This document shows, in pieces, positions 11,191-23,960 of a stretch of DNA of 64,000 nucleotides (the first letter of the stretch is position 1; the number at the start of each line of letters is the position of its first letter). A program made the position numbers and the translations under genes. The notes beneath the pieces were generated by a model. It had not been told where the DNA came from, searched no databases, and saw only the letters and a program-made list of their open reading frames with translations. Source of the stretch: Pollenia angustigena (Eukaryota > Arthropoda > Insecta > Diptera > Polleniidae); NCBI GenBank assembly GCA_930367215.1, contig OV884060.1:101394151-101458150 (forward strand), given 5' to 3'.

Positions 11191-11603
11191 CACGCAGGGA
11201 AAAAACATGTTAAAATATGCTCACCTCCAAGAAAACTATTTTTAAAGACAATTTTGAACATATTATGTTAATTTAACCATATTATTCTCACCGACAACCA
11301 TATTATGGTTAAATTAGCCCTCAATCTAGAAGCTGCAACCATATTATGATTGTCTGTAAACATGTTATGGTTATAAATGACAATTATTTGCTTCTTATTA
11401 TTTTCCTCTTTTCCAAGAGCAACATGCTATGGTTGAAAACCAACCATTATATTACAAGTGTTAAACATATTTTAGTTATAATTAACCAAAGCATGTTCGG
11501 ATGCAACCATAATATGGTTGTCGGTGACGATATTATGTCTGAATTAAAAAAAAAATAGTGTTGTTGGAGGTGACCATATTTAAACATGTTTTTTCTCTGG
11601 GTG
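11191..11603. mobile_element. CACGCAGAGAAAAA-family MITE, copy 1
   Basis: Ends are CACGCAGGGAAAAAACATGT and inverted CACCCAGAGAAAAAACATGT. The interior is a string of short palindromic units around AACCATAATATGGTT in both orientations. The same ends recur at 13.7, 27.7, 33.8, 56.1 and 57.5 kb. No coding frame survives across copies. Confidence 0.7.
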
Positions 11604-13680
11604 TTTAAACGTTTTTGTACAACCACAATAAGAAATGCTGTGCGTTTCTTTTCGTCGCACAATTTAAATAGAGTCGTGAGGGTACCCTATACACTAACAA
11701 ATATTTGCATATACTTCTAGTATTTAAAAATTACTTCATGCGAGAATAAATGTATCTTTTGTTCCCACACCCGTTGTCAAGTTGTTTATATATAAAACGC
11801 TCTATTCCCCTTCTCAAAACGCGCTAAATTAAATTTGAATAAAAGTCGATACGTATCTCACCAGTTGCTCTAAAGGGATTCAACTCATTTAAAAAACTTT
11901 TTGCAGGAAAACTATATAGATACAGCGGGTCGCATCTATACTGTGAAAATCTTAAATTGGTTTTTTTCTACTCTTTCGCCAAAAAATATAATTTTATCCC
12001 TCTTTGTGATATAAGAGGCTATATACACAAATCTTTGCGTCTACTGATAAAATATATATACATGATGCATAAGTAAACACATCATGCTTTAAGGCGAATT
12101 GAATACTAGATGGCCTTATCGCCAAAACAATAAAAAAAAAACAAGATGCAATTCGACTGGTATAACTTTACCAATCTGACAATAAAATTAATTAGAGCCA
12201 ATATGATAACAGAAGCAATTTTTGATACTTCAGTTTTCAATAGCCAATTAACTTTTGACCTAGTATTAATTTCGCCATGATTATGAATAAAATTACACAA
12301 AATGTTTTTAATAGTTGAAAAAATAAGGATTTTTGAATAAAAGCGTTTTTATTTACTTTACTAAAAACGCGTCAATTTAGCAAGTTTTTTTATAAAAAAA
12401 AGTCGGAAAAAGCGCGCAAAACGAGCTAAATTGGCATCGCTGCTCTTTCGCTGAAAATACTTACTTCTCAACCGCAATAACCTCATTATTTTGTTTTTTA
12501 ATTAAAAAAAATTTGGCTGATCTGAGAATTGGCCAGACATGTCCCTGTAAAAAAAATGTGTCCAGAAGCTACTCTGATTTAAGTTGACCTGTAACTAATA
12601 ATGTTAAATAGTTGCAACATATTGCAATTCTTTTATCACCGCCCATACACTTACAATATTATATTAAATGATATTCGCCATATTATCTGCATTTTGTCCT
12701 TTATTATGCAATAAGTCGCACAATGGTTTCAATTTAAATATTCCCCAACTTTCTTTCAATAAAAATAACATAAACATCATTGTAAAATGTTGCCAACACA
12801 TTTCACTTCCTTTCCGTTAAATCAAAAGTCTTTTGATTGTTTCCAATATATGTATTGTCATCACATACACATTGGCGATATAATTGTACAATACGTAAAA
12901 TTCAACAATTTTATTGCCAGTGTTTGAGCCGCTTTAAAGTTCAATAAACTTGAGATTGAATTCCTAAACTTTTCTGCAATGCTGAATATATTTATGTATA
13001 TCCAATATATTAAAATTTTTAGTGCCGACGAATTATGCTGAAAAGTGCAATGTACAGTGAACTCACTACTCATTGATATTTTACTGATTCAAATTTAATA
13101 GAGTTCTAACTTGAGGTGTCAATAGGTGTCTATATATATACTCTTTCTTATACATACAATTCATATCACAAGCTTTTGTAAGCACACGTTTGAGTGTATT
13201 ATGAACCTTTGTAACCAAAGGAGAACAAACCTACTGACACTTTAACCGTTTTGCATGCATGAATTGCGAGTGTATTGAGAGTCTGATAATATTATTATTT
13301 CAGTTTTTAATTTTGTTGTTTAAATCACGACTATGCTTGGATTTATTTCACTTTCACAAGTTGTTAATACAACATAAAGTGAAAAAATAATAAAACAAAA
13401 TGAAATTAAAGCAAAACAATATATGCCAAGTTTATAAAAAGTAAAGAAAGGTAAATAAAAAACAAAAACAACATATTGGCCATTCGTTTCGGGGTCAAAG
13501 AAAATTGCAATATAATACGAGCTGTTTTTGTCTTCCACAAGAAAGGTTTCATTTAAAATGACACACTTTTTATTTCTGTGTATGTAAATCACTTCCATAC
13601 CACAATAATACAATGAATTTAATTGTTATTTACAAATTAAATCTTTACTCACTTGTATTTATCGAATAAAAATTAATAAA
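11604..13680. other. No gene recognised
   Basis: AT-rich. Bases 12400-12445 (GCAGCGATGCCAATTTAGC on the minus strand) look like a hAT-type terminus, and a possible partner, CGCGCTAAATT, lies near 11821, but no target duplication could be found. Nothing else is supported. Confidence 0.35.
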
Positions 13681-13917
13681 CACACGCAGACGATATAAGC
13701 ATATTATGCTTCGATATGGTCACGGACATCTTATTGAGTATCTGCAACCATATTTGAAACAGCCACAATAAGACCGGAGGATAGGAGAAACGATTCAACG
13801 ATAATATGATTGCAGGTGGCAATAATATAGTTGAAGTAACGAAAAAGTGTACGAAATTTTTCTCATATAAAAAGTTTATTTAGCCGTACCATATGGAAAC
13901 ACATTTTCTCTGCGACG
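13681..13917. mobile_element. CACGCAGAGAAAAA-family MITE, degraded copy
   Basis: It starts CACACGCAGACGATA and ends CACATTTTCTCTGCG, with interior CAACCATATT, AATATGATTG and AATATAGTTG units like those of the copy at 11.2 kb, but strongly diverged. Confidence 0.5.
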
Positions 13918-13992
13918 ATAATACGAAAAATCAATATGTTCGAAACTCAAATGTAAATAACTTTTTGTTTATATTTAATTATAAAACATATA

Positions 13993-14716
13993 CATATGAG
14001 GGGTATAGTTGCAAAGACTGCAATGTCCACATTTATAGTTTTCGTAATAAATAGTAAAAACCTCTAGCTCAAAGTATATTCATATTTATGTATTGTATAT
14101 CATGCTATTCAGTAAAATATGATGAAGATATGACGCAAGTATCAACAAAATCGATATAGCGGTTTGCTGGCAATTATAATAATAAAATTGGAGATTGCTG
14201 TGTTTACTCTAATCAAATGAGCATTGCTGCTTTTTAACAGGGGCAAGTACTTAAAAACATCAAAATTCTTAAACTTAACAAAGGCTTAGTTTTTTCTTGA
14301 TTGATTTGAAGGAACTTCATAACAACATAGCCTCATAATTACGACTAATGACAAAGTTATAAAATGAACAATAAAACTAACTGTTTCATAAAAAAAATAA
14401 TTTGTTAGATTTTTTAATTTCTTTTTAGTTTTGATTTGCAAAAAAGAAACAAAATAAAAAAATAGCATGCATTTTCGTAAATAGTTGAGAGAAAAAGAGC
14501 TTAACAAACTGTGATCATTGCAAAAACGACAATCTCCAATGGATATTGCCGTTCTTGCATCAGTTCTTAATTTGTTTGTTAATTTGTTAATTTGTGTTTC
14601 TGGTAATGTAATATTCACTAATTGGAAGCATTCATTAAATACAACTAAGAGGTATTATTAGTTACGTTTGTGAAAAAAGTGGACATTGCAGTCTTTGCAT
14701 CTATACCCCTCATATG
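13993..14716. mobile_element. TIR element, CATATGAGGGG family (724 bp)
   Basis: A 38-bp TIR begins CATATGAGGGGTATAG and runs through GCAAAGACTGCAATGTCCAC at both ends with about one difference. TA lies on each side (13991-13992 and 14717-14718). The 110-codon minus-strand frame at 14286-14618 shows no recognisable domain. Confidence 0.7.
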
Positions 14717-14999
14717 TACTTGTACTTTTAGCCAAGCAGTATTATTAAAGTTATATTTTTTAAAGATCATTTTTGATGATTTATTACTAGGGCAACCATA
14801 TAAAGCACTACAAAATAGTTTTAAGCTCTTAACAAAGCGTTTAAAAACATGACAACAAGATATTTAAATTAAAAAAAAGCAATATAATTTTATTTTTTGT
14901 TTACCACTTTATTCCTTAATACGTTGTTACAGTAAATTTTCTAAAAGAATTAAAAATTATCTTAAAATGGCAAAATAAGTAAAACCAAGTTAGAGTGCT

Positions 15000-16150
15000 A
15001 TATTCGGCTATGCCGAATGTTTGATACCCTCCAACGACAGTTCGAATGTTTTAGGAGTAATATCTAAATGATGTATATTTATTATTAGTTTATCTTTATA
15101 TATACAGACATCTGCATTAAAATTGGTTACGGTTTAGACATACATACCGACAATCAGAAAGTTTAATGCTTTTGTTTGAGCAATTTTAAATAGCTTGAGT
15201 AAAATATCATGATTCCTAACAGTTTAAGCTGAACTTAAATGATTTTCAGGAGCCATGGTAAGCTATGAACCAATCATCCCAAAATTCTGCAGATTGTTTT
15301 CTGGCATTAAAAACCATAACTTGCAATACAACGGAGCAATTAGTTTTAGCGTTTGCAGTGAATTTCAGAAGGCGGCTAAAATGGGATCTAATGTAAATTA
15401 TGGAACGTATATCACAAAATTTCATAACATTTTTTGTTGGCCATATGAAGCTAAACCGGAAGAAGAAAGCCCCAGAGTGGGCTTAATACGGGGCCTACGA
15501 TAAATTATGAACCGATCTTCACAAAATTTCACAGTGTATTTTCTAGTAATTTGTTATGATAGCATAATTAATTATGGTTTTACGAGTAATAAACTGTTTT
15601 CCGGGAGTAGGGTTTATATGGGGCCTTGGATAAATTATGGTCCGATCTTCACGAAATTTCACAGCGTCATTTCTAGATCTAAAAAACTGTGATGTACCAA
15701 ACTTTGTTCTGATAGCATTATGTTTTTCGGTTTTAGGCGTACTAAACTGTTTTCCGGGAGTAGGGTTTATATGGGGCCTAGGGTTAATTATGGGCTGATA
15801 TTAAACGAATTGCAAAATCTTATATCATTCCGTGAATTTTTCCACCATTTATGTTAGTTTTTGTAACAAAATTATAAATTTTTTTAGGTGGTGGTTCCAC
15901 TTTTTGATTCATAGCTCTGATCCTACTGAACCGATTTTGTTTATTGCGTTTGAGTTTTTCGAAAGTGAGCGTGTTTTCAACAGACGGACACACGCACAGA
16001 CAGACGGACATGGCTAGATCGACTTAGAATTACTCAAAGACCCACAATATATATATTTTATGGGTTCTGAGATGAATAATAAAAAAGTTTCACACGGAAC
16101 GACAAACTTAGTATACCCTCTTCACAACTAATTGTGGTGGAGGGTATAAT
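15000..16150 (-). mobile_element. mini-me/DINE-like repeat with Helitron-type 3' end
   Basis: Read on the minus strand it opens with TTATACCCTCCACCACAATT, passes TATATATATTGTGGGTC and a CCATGTCCGTCTGTCTGTGC tract (about 15980-16014), and ends with the hairpin ATTCGGCATAGCCGAAT (15002-15018) followed by ATAGCACTCTAAC. TA- and GTCY-rich tracts are the hallmarks of dipteran mini-me repeats. A terminal hairpin shortly before CTAA resembles a Helitron 3' end. Assignment to mini-me/DINE is by recalled motif, not alignment. The frames at 15820-16017 are repeat translations, not genes. Confidence 0.6.
15240..15800. repeat. Tandem repeat of about 152 bp within the mini-me copy
   Basis: The phrase ACTGTTTTCCGGGAGTAGG occurs at about 15593 and again at about 15745, 152 bp apart. 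It is each time followed by TTTATATGGGGCCT and then AATTATGGNCYGATNTT. Earlier, more diverged units lie from 15250. The short frames at 15255-15692 are successive translations of this unit. Confidence 0.65.
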
Positions 16151-16312
16151 GAGCTGATATTGCAAAAATATCAAAAAAAAACCGATTTTGCCAAAATAAG
16201 CCCTAACAAATAAAGTTCATTTATTTTATTTTTCTATGATCGGAATTTGTTTTCATTCAAAAACCAAAAAATAAGCATTTGCTTTTTTTCTTGGTTTGCC
16301 TATTTATCACTA

Positions 16313-17963
16313 CCCAATAACCCATAGAAAGATATGATAGCGAAAACGATATTATATTTTACGGCGTTAATAATATTATGTACTATTATTCAAAACAATA
16401 TCGTTACGACATCACTTTTCAAAATATTTTTCTTCAATTTAAAAACAAACATTTGAAAAAATCATCAAAATTTTTTAAACATAGAAAATTATTTAAACAA
16501 AACATACAAAAATTTAAAAATTTTTTTTATTAAAATATTTGAATATTTCTTATTTACTGCAAGAGGATAAATCGCTAATAATAATCGCTATAAAAATAAA
16601 TTAGGTGCATATGTTTGTCCTTCCGAAATTCAGCTAAAGTGGCCAGGAATGGGTATTTAAATCAAGGCACTTCAACATGTTTTTGACAAATTCCTTGTTT
16701 CCTTCGAATGAAATCACTAAAGTAGATGTTGTTACTGCCACAAAATGCTTATGTATTATTTTTAACAGTAAATTTGTTTTTATCCCTTTTATCCATTAAG
16801 ATAATGAAGCGCGTAAATTCAAAAGACTATAATATTTTTATGGAAAGCGATGAAGAAGTCTTAAGTGAAAACCGAAATAAGAGAGGTAAGATATTATGCC
16901 TAAATTATAAAGAAAAAAAATGTTTAGTTCAACTTCTTAATTGCAGATAAATTAGACCTTATTTTAGATAAAATTTCAAACAGGGATAATTGAAAGTAAC
17001 AAAAATTTATTATCACGGTTAACGGAGGAAATTGTCATTACAAAAAATGGAATAAAGAATTGTTATCCAAACTGAAAAAGAAAAATTTTAATATTTTGCC
17101 AGATACGCCTTTTAAAAATATAGAAGAATTTTTAAAATACGATTCGGAAACAAAAGAACCATCAAAATATTGTATATTGGTACGCTTTTTTTAAATCTTA
17201 TCTTATCTTACGTTCTTCTTTATTTCTAGACAAATAATTTAAGGAAAATAACAGCGACTTCTAGTAGGGAATACGTTTTTAAATGTTGGAAGACCATTAT
17301 GGAGGATAGCGCGGCAAAAAATTTGTGCTGGGCAGGAACAAAGCAAAAAAATCTGTACAAGAATTATCTTGTACTGCCGCCATTAAAGGTTAGATTATAG
17401 AAATAATTCAAATGGTTTAAAACAAACATACATATGTGTATACAAACATTTTTTTAGATGCATTCCTAAAAAAAATATCCACATGAAATTATTGATATTT
17501 TTGCTGAAAAGAGTAAAAAATTCTTTTTGTATGCGAGCGACAGAATTAGCAAGCAAGAAAAATATAAATCAAAATTAAATTAAATTATGTTTTTATTATT
17601 TTAAAAAATGTTTCACATTGGCTGAAATAAATAATAACTTTATTTCACATATAAAAATAAAAACTGTTTTTATTTTTAAGATACAAATTTTCACCTTTTC
17701 ATTATCTATATATCATTATCAGTATAATAAAACTATAGTTTTTCAACAAATTTAAAAACGCGATTTCACTATCGTTATTATTGGAAATTATGATATCGAA
17801 AACGATATCATAATTTAATGGAAAAACGATATTATAAGGAAAGGTACAATTTAGTCCGTAAAAACTATCGTTTTCGATTCGAAAACGATTATCACTTGTG
17901 ATACTTTCTATCACCTATATGATATCGTTTCGATATCGTTACAATATCGCTTGGTTTACTGGG
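16313..17963. mobile_element. TA-flanked CCCARTAA-ended element carrying a DUF4806-like gene
   Basis: The ends CCCAATAACCCATAG and inverted CCCAGTAAACCAAGCG are imperfect inverted repeats flanked by TA (16311-16312 and 17964-17965). Just inside both ends are repeated palindromic motifs of the GATATCG and CGAAAACGATAT type, as expected of subterminal binding sites. The interior carries a spliced gene remnant. The MITE family at 33188 and 53467 shares the TA plus CCCARTAAA start. No recognisable transposase is present. The boundaries are an inference from one copy. Confidence 0.5.
16804..17583 (+). pseudogene. DUF4806-like gene remnant with introns
   Basis: Exon 1 starts MKRVNSKDYNIFMESDEEVL and ends at a donor (GAGAG then GTAAG, intron from 16886). 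An acceptor TTGCAG precedes 16947. Exon 2 gives DKLDLILDKISNRDN, then in another frame IESNKNLLSRLTEEI, then HYKKWNKELLSKLKKKNF and FKNIEEFLKYDSETKE. A second intron runs from about 17180 to TTTCTAG at 17230. Exon 3 reads TNNLRKITATSSREYVFKCW then IMEDSAAKNLCWAGTKQK. A third intron ends at TTTTTTTAG (17458). The last exon has HEIIDIFAEKSKKFF and ASDRISK before TAA. Spacing of the hydrophobic pairs, the CWAGTKxK block (usually W-x-G-x-K-x-K) and the final DRxxK fit the DUF4806 family, whose function is unknown. At least two frameshifts and an in-frame TAA make it broken. Confidence 0.5.
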
Positions 17964-17965
17964 TA

Positions 17966-20191
17966 TTAAGAGTAATAAATTAAGTTAGCTTAAATTAGCT
18001 TTTTGATGTTTTTTATATTTTTTTTCGTATGTTTGACGTTTGTTACAAATTATTTTCTTAAAAAGTTTTCATATGATTTTAATATTGCCATTAAATATTC
18101 GCATGCATTTTAGCGAATGCGAATGTAAATAGCAAAAATCAGCGAAAAGTTTGCAAATGGGAACACGAACATTCGCCGCACCCTAATATGCACACATTGA
18201 TGATTTTATATAAATTTTGTTGCATCTGTCTTGTCTTATGTCAATATAAGTAGCACAACAAACACTTTAGGGTGTATTGGAGTGAGTCTCTCTATTACAA
18301 TTTTCGCCAATGGTAATTTTTATCGTTGTTGCTATTTTAATCGGCATTAGCATCATTAAAAATTAATGAAACTTATACTAATTACAACAAATTCACATAC
18401 AATATTAATAACCTTTAACTTAGAAACATACTTTTACACACACATGCTTTATTTTATAAAATATTAATGTACATTTTGTTCATTTAAACATTAAAGTATA
18501 TGAACACGAGCTTTGACAATGAATAAATAAACATGCGTATAAAGCACACAGTAATATCAATTCGTTTGTACAGGTGATGACCAAATAAATATGGATAAAT
18601 AATGGTATAAAATTTAATATTTGGTTTTAGAGCTCTGACCTTAAAACATTGCAAAGCCGGTCATATGATACCCTACATCACAGTTTTTGAGGCACATTTT
18701 TAAGACTGTATCCAATTTGGGACCTATAAAAGACCCGCCAGTGCGAAATATAAATGAAGATATCTAATAATATTTGCCTCAATGACCTTTTTCACTCTTC
18801 TTTACTTCATAACATAGTTTTGATCTTGCGACTTCTGATTGCCGTGGTCGGTCTTGACTGACCATACTTTCTTAATTGGTTTTTCTATGTGTATGGTGTT
18901 GTATGGTATTGATATCAGCTTAAAGGCCTAACTAACAAAGAAAAAAATCTACGATCGTATTTACGAACCGTTATGGTTTTTAAATTGACCGCACCCTGTA
19001 TTAATATCTTGTTATTTTAAGGCAAATTTATGTTTAATTTGTTGCGTGTACCAACTTTTCTATTTGTAACTTTGAACTTTAAATCTTTTTGAAATATTAA
19101 TCCCGTTTCATGCCAAAACGACCAGAACAAACCACATTACATTGATGTGAGTATAATTTACCAAGAATTATATAATTTCCAAACTTTTTACATTCGATCT
19201 AAGCTGTCACAAATCGGCAATAATTGAACAATGTATATATAATGTGTGTACATGATTTTTGGAGTTTTATTTGAAAAGTCTTATTTAAATAAGATAGAAG
19301 TATGGTAGCACTACTAAATACAAAAAAAAATATCATAAAAAAGTCTTATTATTTACAAGGTGGTCTTAAAAACAGCAGACTGTTATTGCTTTGCCTATTG
19401 TTGTGATATTGATGCCAGCCTGATAAGTTATTACAATGGAAACTTAAGTTGAAATTAAATGTACCACATCGGTGAATTAAGTGTAATTGAAGTATTTAGT
19501 GAAGAAGAGAATTTTGTATTTAAAACAATTTAAAGCAGAAATGTGTTTAAATATCTATCCTGAAAATTGGCCATTAAAGTATGAAAGCTTTATAAATTGA
19601 AATTTGACTGAGAATACACCTTCGAAATAATATGAAATAATGTTACTCACCATGAGAAAAAAATTCCCAGATTATATCTTATATTATATATATTTTTATA
19701 AAGATGTTATCTATGGTGATATTTCGAACTGATTCAAAAGGGGAAGGTGCTTAAATGCCCTTCGCGATCAAGTAAAACTTGATCCTGTTCCAAGTAGTTC
19801 TTAATAGACCGGCAATAATAATTTACTTAAATATGCTGCCAAAAATGAATCGTTGGGTGAAATATAAGACTGTTGTGTTGCCGAGGACGGAATGCCCGTT
19901 AAGGCACTAAAAACTCTTAAGTAAATCTAGCATATCCTCATGCTTAAAACAACAGTATACCGGCGGAATCAACGATATGGGAAAATTCATAAGTTTGATT
20001 TGTTAAAACACTTAGAACTTAAAACAGAATTGAAGAAGTCAAACAATGTCATCGAAGGTTTTAAATTATGATCGACAAATTGAGAATGCCTTAACAAAAT
20101 AATTTGAAATTTGAATAAATAGAAATTGTTAAAGTTTGATTATGGATTTTATCGTCAAATATTTGTTAGGTCTGAACATTCCTTCAGACAT
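17966..20191. other. No gene recognised
   Basis: AT-rich and unique-looking within the window. Bases 18100-18190 (GCGAATGCGAATG and AACATTCGCCGCACCCTAA) resemble a hAT-type terminus without a visible partner. Bases 19730-19980 are less AT-rich (TGCCGAGGACGGAATGCCCG) but have no open frame or repeat partner here. Confidence 0.3.
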
Positions 20192-20199
20192 ATCTAAAT

Positions 20200-20734
20200 C
20201 AGTGTTCGAAAATAAACAGTACATTATTTAACGTTCGGCTCACACACCCAGGAACGATATCAATTTTTTTATTGTGTAGAAATACACAACCGTTAATACC
20301 GTTCGTAACTATTTTCAAGAAAGAACCGAACATTATATAATTTTCAGTTCTTCGTTAAAAAACAGAACAATTGTAGTGATACTGTAGACAAACATTATAT
20401 TTTAATGTTCTATAATGTTTTTTTCGTGTGTGTATTTTGTTTTTGTTAAAAAATTTTGGTTTTTTTTACCAGCCAAAATGGACGAACATGAACGAGCCGA
20501 ACCGAACACAGTGAAGTTTGTGGATTTTCAAAAAAAAAACCCAACGGAATTAAATGTTCACATCATTTATTGAGTTTGATAAAAACAGTTATATTTTTGT
20601 GTTCGAAATATGACTAACAGGGAAACGTTATTTTTTTTAATGATTTTCTACACAAACACTATTAGCGTTTGTGTTTTCCACAAATCTACCGAACCGAACA
20701 TTAAGAAACGATTAGTGTTTATTTTCGAACACTG
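20200..20734. mobile_element. hAT MITE with perfect 8-bp target duplication
   Basis: TIRs CAGTGTTCGAAAATAAACA and inverted CAGTGTTCGAAAATAAACAC bound a 535-bp unit. The octamer ATCTAAAT is repeated directly at both flanks (20192-20199 and 20735-20742). An 8-bp duplication and a CAGTG start are hAT hallmarks. The interior carries repeated CCGAACATTA and GTTCGG motifs. There is no transposase. Confidence 0.85.
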
Positions 20735-20742
20735 ATCTAAAT

Positions 20743-23222
20743 AATTTGTTGGTTCCTTCTTGAATTGTTTTAATTCAAATTAACTTTTTATTACAAAAAC
20801 AAATTTGATTTTTGTATTTTTATGTAATGGAATTAAAAACGGTTATTTTTAAAATGCTTAACCGGAAACCGGTTTTTTAAAAATAGCAGGTATTCGGAAT
20901 ATTCGAAACCCGGTTTTTTTAAATAGTCAAATAATAGACATTGACAGAAAACGAGGGAATATTTAACTTAAGTGTCTGTACATGGGGTAAATAAAAATAA
21001 TTCCAGTTGAAACTTCGCCTACTTTTTTATAAATAATAGCTTCTTTCACTCATTATTTAGTAGTTTTCTTCTATATAACTACTATAATTACTTCTATAAC
21101 TACTTATTTTACAGTTGTATGTAGGTAAAAAAATAATGATTTACAATAAAATGCGTTCATTTTGGGATATCCCTTGTAAAGTTCATTGGCACTTTCAGTA
21201 GAATTGGAAGTAGTATTTTTACTTTTTCCTGATAACTTATTACGGAAATATTTTCTATCACTTGCTGCGCTAGTTATGAATAAAGAATTAGATCTTAAAC
21301 TACCTATGAACTAGTTTTTAGTTTCTATCTTACTAGTTCCGACTTCAGTATTGATTTCGGAATCCAAGTCATGAACAGTTTCCAAATATTAAAAAAATAT
21401 TTACTATACATAGCGAAAATCATAAAATTTCCTTAATTTTCTTATAAGCCTGTTTTTCTATTATGCAATTATTTTATATTAAAGACTATTCAAACATTTA
21501 ATTTTTGATGATTTTCAAAAAGCAAATACTATTTTACCGTGCAGACAATTTTTTAATATGTATTTTCATTTTTGTTGCATGGCATCTACTGCATCTATGT
21601 CTGTATCAGTTTTGTTTCTAATAAGCATTTTGTATACAAATATTTTTTATATTAAAAAATATTAATAAAGACTTGGAGCGTTCTGTGTTTTCTTAAGCAT
21701 ATTAAATGTTCTTATACCCCTTATCTACTCTAAAAAAAATATTATCAAACTGAAAATCTTTTCTATAAAAAAATATTTATTATTTTTTAAAATTTCTTTA
21801 GGCACAGTATTCGGTCAAGTACTTTTATGAATTCCGTATCTGAAAATATACTTATTTTTATAAATGTTAGTTTAGTTGGTTCTCTTAATGGTGTTTTGTA
21901 ATTATTTGCTACATTTGTGATTTATTATTACTTATTTATCTTATAATTTATCATTATTTTTAAGGCGTTCAGCAGACCACCTTCTCTTATTTTTCACGGT
22001 GTTGGGTATGGTTTTTTTTTTTCTTTTGGGAAGTTTTTTATTATTTTCTTTTTAATGAATTGGTTAATAAGCACCACCTTCTTTACGATTTACATTCTTC
22101 GCTCAAGTTTGAAATTCTTTTTTTCCTTTTGTTTTATAAAAAAAAGTTTTTTCTTTTCTTTAAAGAAAATAAAAATTACTTTCGCTTTAATGCATATTAT
22201 GTTTCTCTTAAGCTGTCTGTCTGTCTGTCAGTCAGTTAGTAAGTGAGAATACTTACAAGTAAGTTACCTTTTCTTTTAGATTGCTGCCCCTTTCCCGCCA
22301 TTATTCATGGATTCTGTGTATTTTTCTCAAATTCGGATGATGTTCTCATAAATTTTTATTTGTTATTACGTACTAAGTTTAAATAACAGTGCAACCTTAG
22401 TTTACGCAACCAATACGAATTTCGGAAAACCGAGTCATAAATTTCATAAAAAATAAATAAAAACCAATAAAAAAAAAACTAAAAAGTATAAAATTTGCAC
22501 TGGTAGTATTTATAAAGTCAAAAATTAATCTTTTTAACAAAAAAATAAAATTTCCGATTGAGTTTTTTTGTGCCGCGATTCCATTAATTCTTTGAAGGAC
22601 CTGCTATTCTTCTTCGTCTATTTAAGATGAACGTTAAAGCCTTCGATAGTATTGTGCAATTTTATTTTCGAGTTTTTCAGACCCAAAACGACATACTTTT
22701 GTTCTTCAGTCTGAATTTGTTTCCTCATTTAAGATTTCTGCAATAACGTTTTGTGTTTTGGTTTTATCTCTCCCTTTCTCCATAAAAAATACACAGAATG
22801 TAGGTAATTTCTTTAAGTATAGATCATTTTAAATTCTTTCGCTTTAATGATTTGGTTTCCGTGATAAAATTTGTGCATTTAACTTTTTGTGGTCAAAGTT
22901 AGGGGAAAACGATATAAAAGCAAAAAAAAAAAAGCTTCACAACTGTCCCTGAGTCGCTCCTAGAGGGGTAAAATGTAAAACTGACTCCCACTAATATTCC
23001 CCCCCCCCCCCCCCTAAATTTTTTTATTAACATACTAGCCCCCTATATGTGCTTCTTAAGGGGGCTCCCATACTAAAATTGTTTTCTTATAAAATTACCC
23101 GCCACCACCCTAACTAGCCCCAGAGTGGCCGCAGAGAAGTCAAATATATGACAGACCTCCAATATTTTTGCTACCCGATCATTTTTTTTAGAACATACCT
23201 AGTCTCCATCTTTAATCATACG
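20743..23222. other. No gene; AT-rich repeats and a poly-C run
   Basis: Bases 20990-21230 are an inverted match to 38800-38990 (GGGATATCCC, AAAATGCGTTCATTTT and AAGTAATAGC-type phrases). A run of 16 C lies at 22999-23014. GTCTGTCTGTCAGTCAGT at about 22216 is a short simple repeat. Confidence 0.4.
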
Positions 23223-23453
23223 TAGGAATGAGATTTTCATGCACTAAAAAATCGAAAATATGCGCATAAAACATGCACTAAAAATTAAAAAATATGCATT
23301 AAAAAAATAAAAAATATGCACTAAAAACTTGACCATTTTCATAAAAAAACGGTTTGTTTTTTTTATTTTATTTAAAACAAAACAAAATAAAAAATTCTAT
23401 TGTTGTTTTTATTCAATTGTTATTCAAAGGGATAATATTTTTAGAACTTACCC

Positions 23454-23587
23454 CCTGTTCATCGATTTCGAACGAAGACTTCGTTCGCTTAACTTTAATG
23501 TAAAACAAAAACAATGTTTTATAATTTTTTTTTGTTTTAAATGTAAGTTATACGAACGAAATCTTCGTTCGGAAATATATGAACAGG
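23454..23587. mobile_element. Hairpin MITE nested in the hAT element
   Basis: CCTGTTCATCGATTTCGAAC at the left pairs with GTTCGGAAATATATGAACAGG at the right (first and last bases given). Both arms contain CGAACGAAGA or AATCTTCGTTCG, a palindrome in its own right. The unit is 134 bp, without coding capacity. Confidence 0.65.
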
Positions 23588-23960
23588 TAGTTAATTTAAA
23601 TAACTACATCATTTAAATTGCATAGCCAAATAAATACTTTTTTATATTATCAAAAGTAAGCCTTTGTCTGTTAAAAAGCTTTTTTACATGGAAAATGATC
23701 TCCCAACGTCAACCGAAGTTGAGGCATACTTCAAGGATGCCAATACATTTGAAGAATATTAATTTTCTAATTAAGATCCCACATTTGATTCTAGATCAAA
23801 AATATTTGAAATTTGTTTTATTTTTTGAAATCCTCTATTTTTATTTGCAACAGTTTTTTGATTTTTTTTTTTTTAATTTGTCGGGCTATTTTCCATTCAC
23901 ATGTTAATGTTACTTTCTGCCATATCAATTAATTTGAGTTGACTATTAAGTGAACTAAAT

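Noticed and set aside
13320..13613. 97-codon minus-strand frame with a hydrophobic C-terminal half
   Set aside because: No domain, no splice or promoter context and low-complexity AT-driven residues (F, I, Y); likely a chance frame.
15255..16017. A set of small related proteins with NYGPIFTKFH-like motifs
   Set aside because: They are translations of the same 152-bp DNA repeat in a mini-me copy, with no start or stop consistency.
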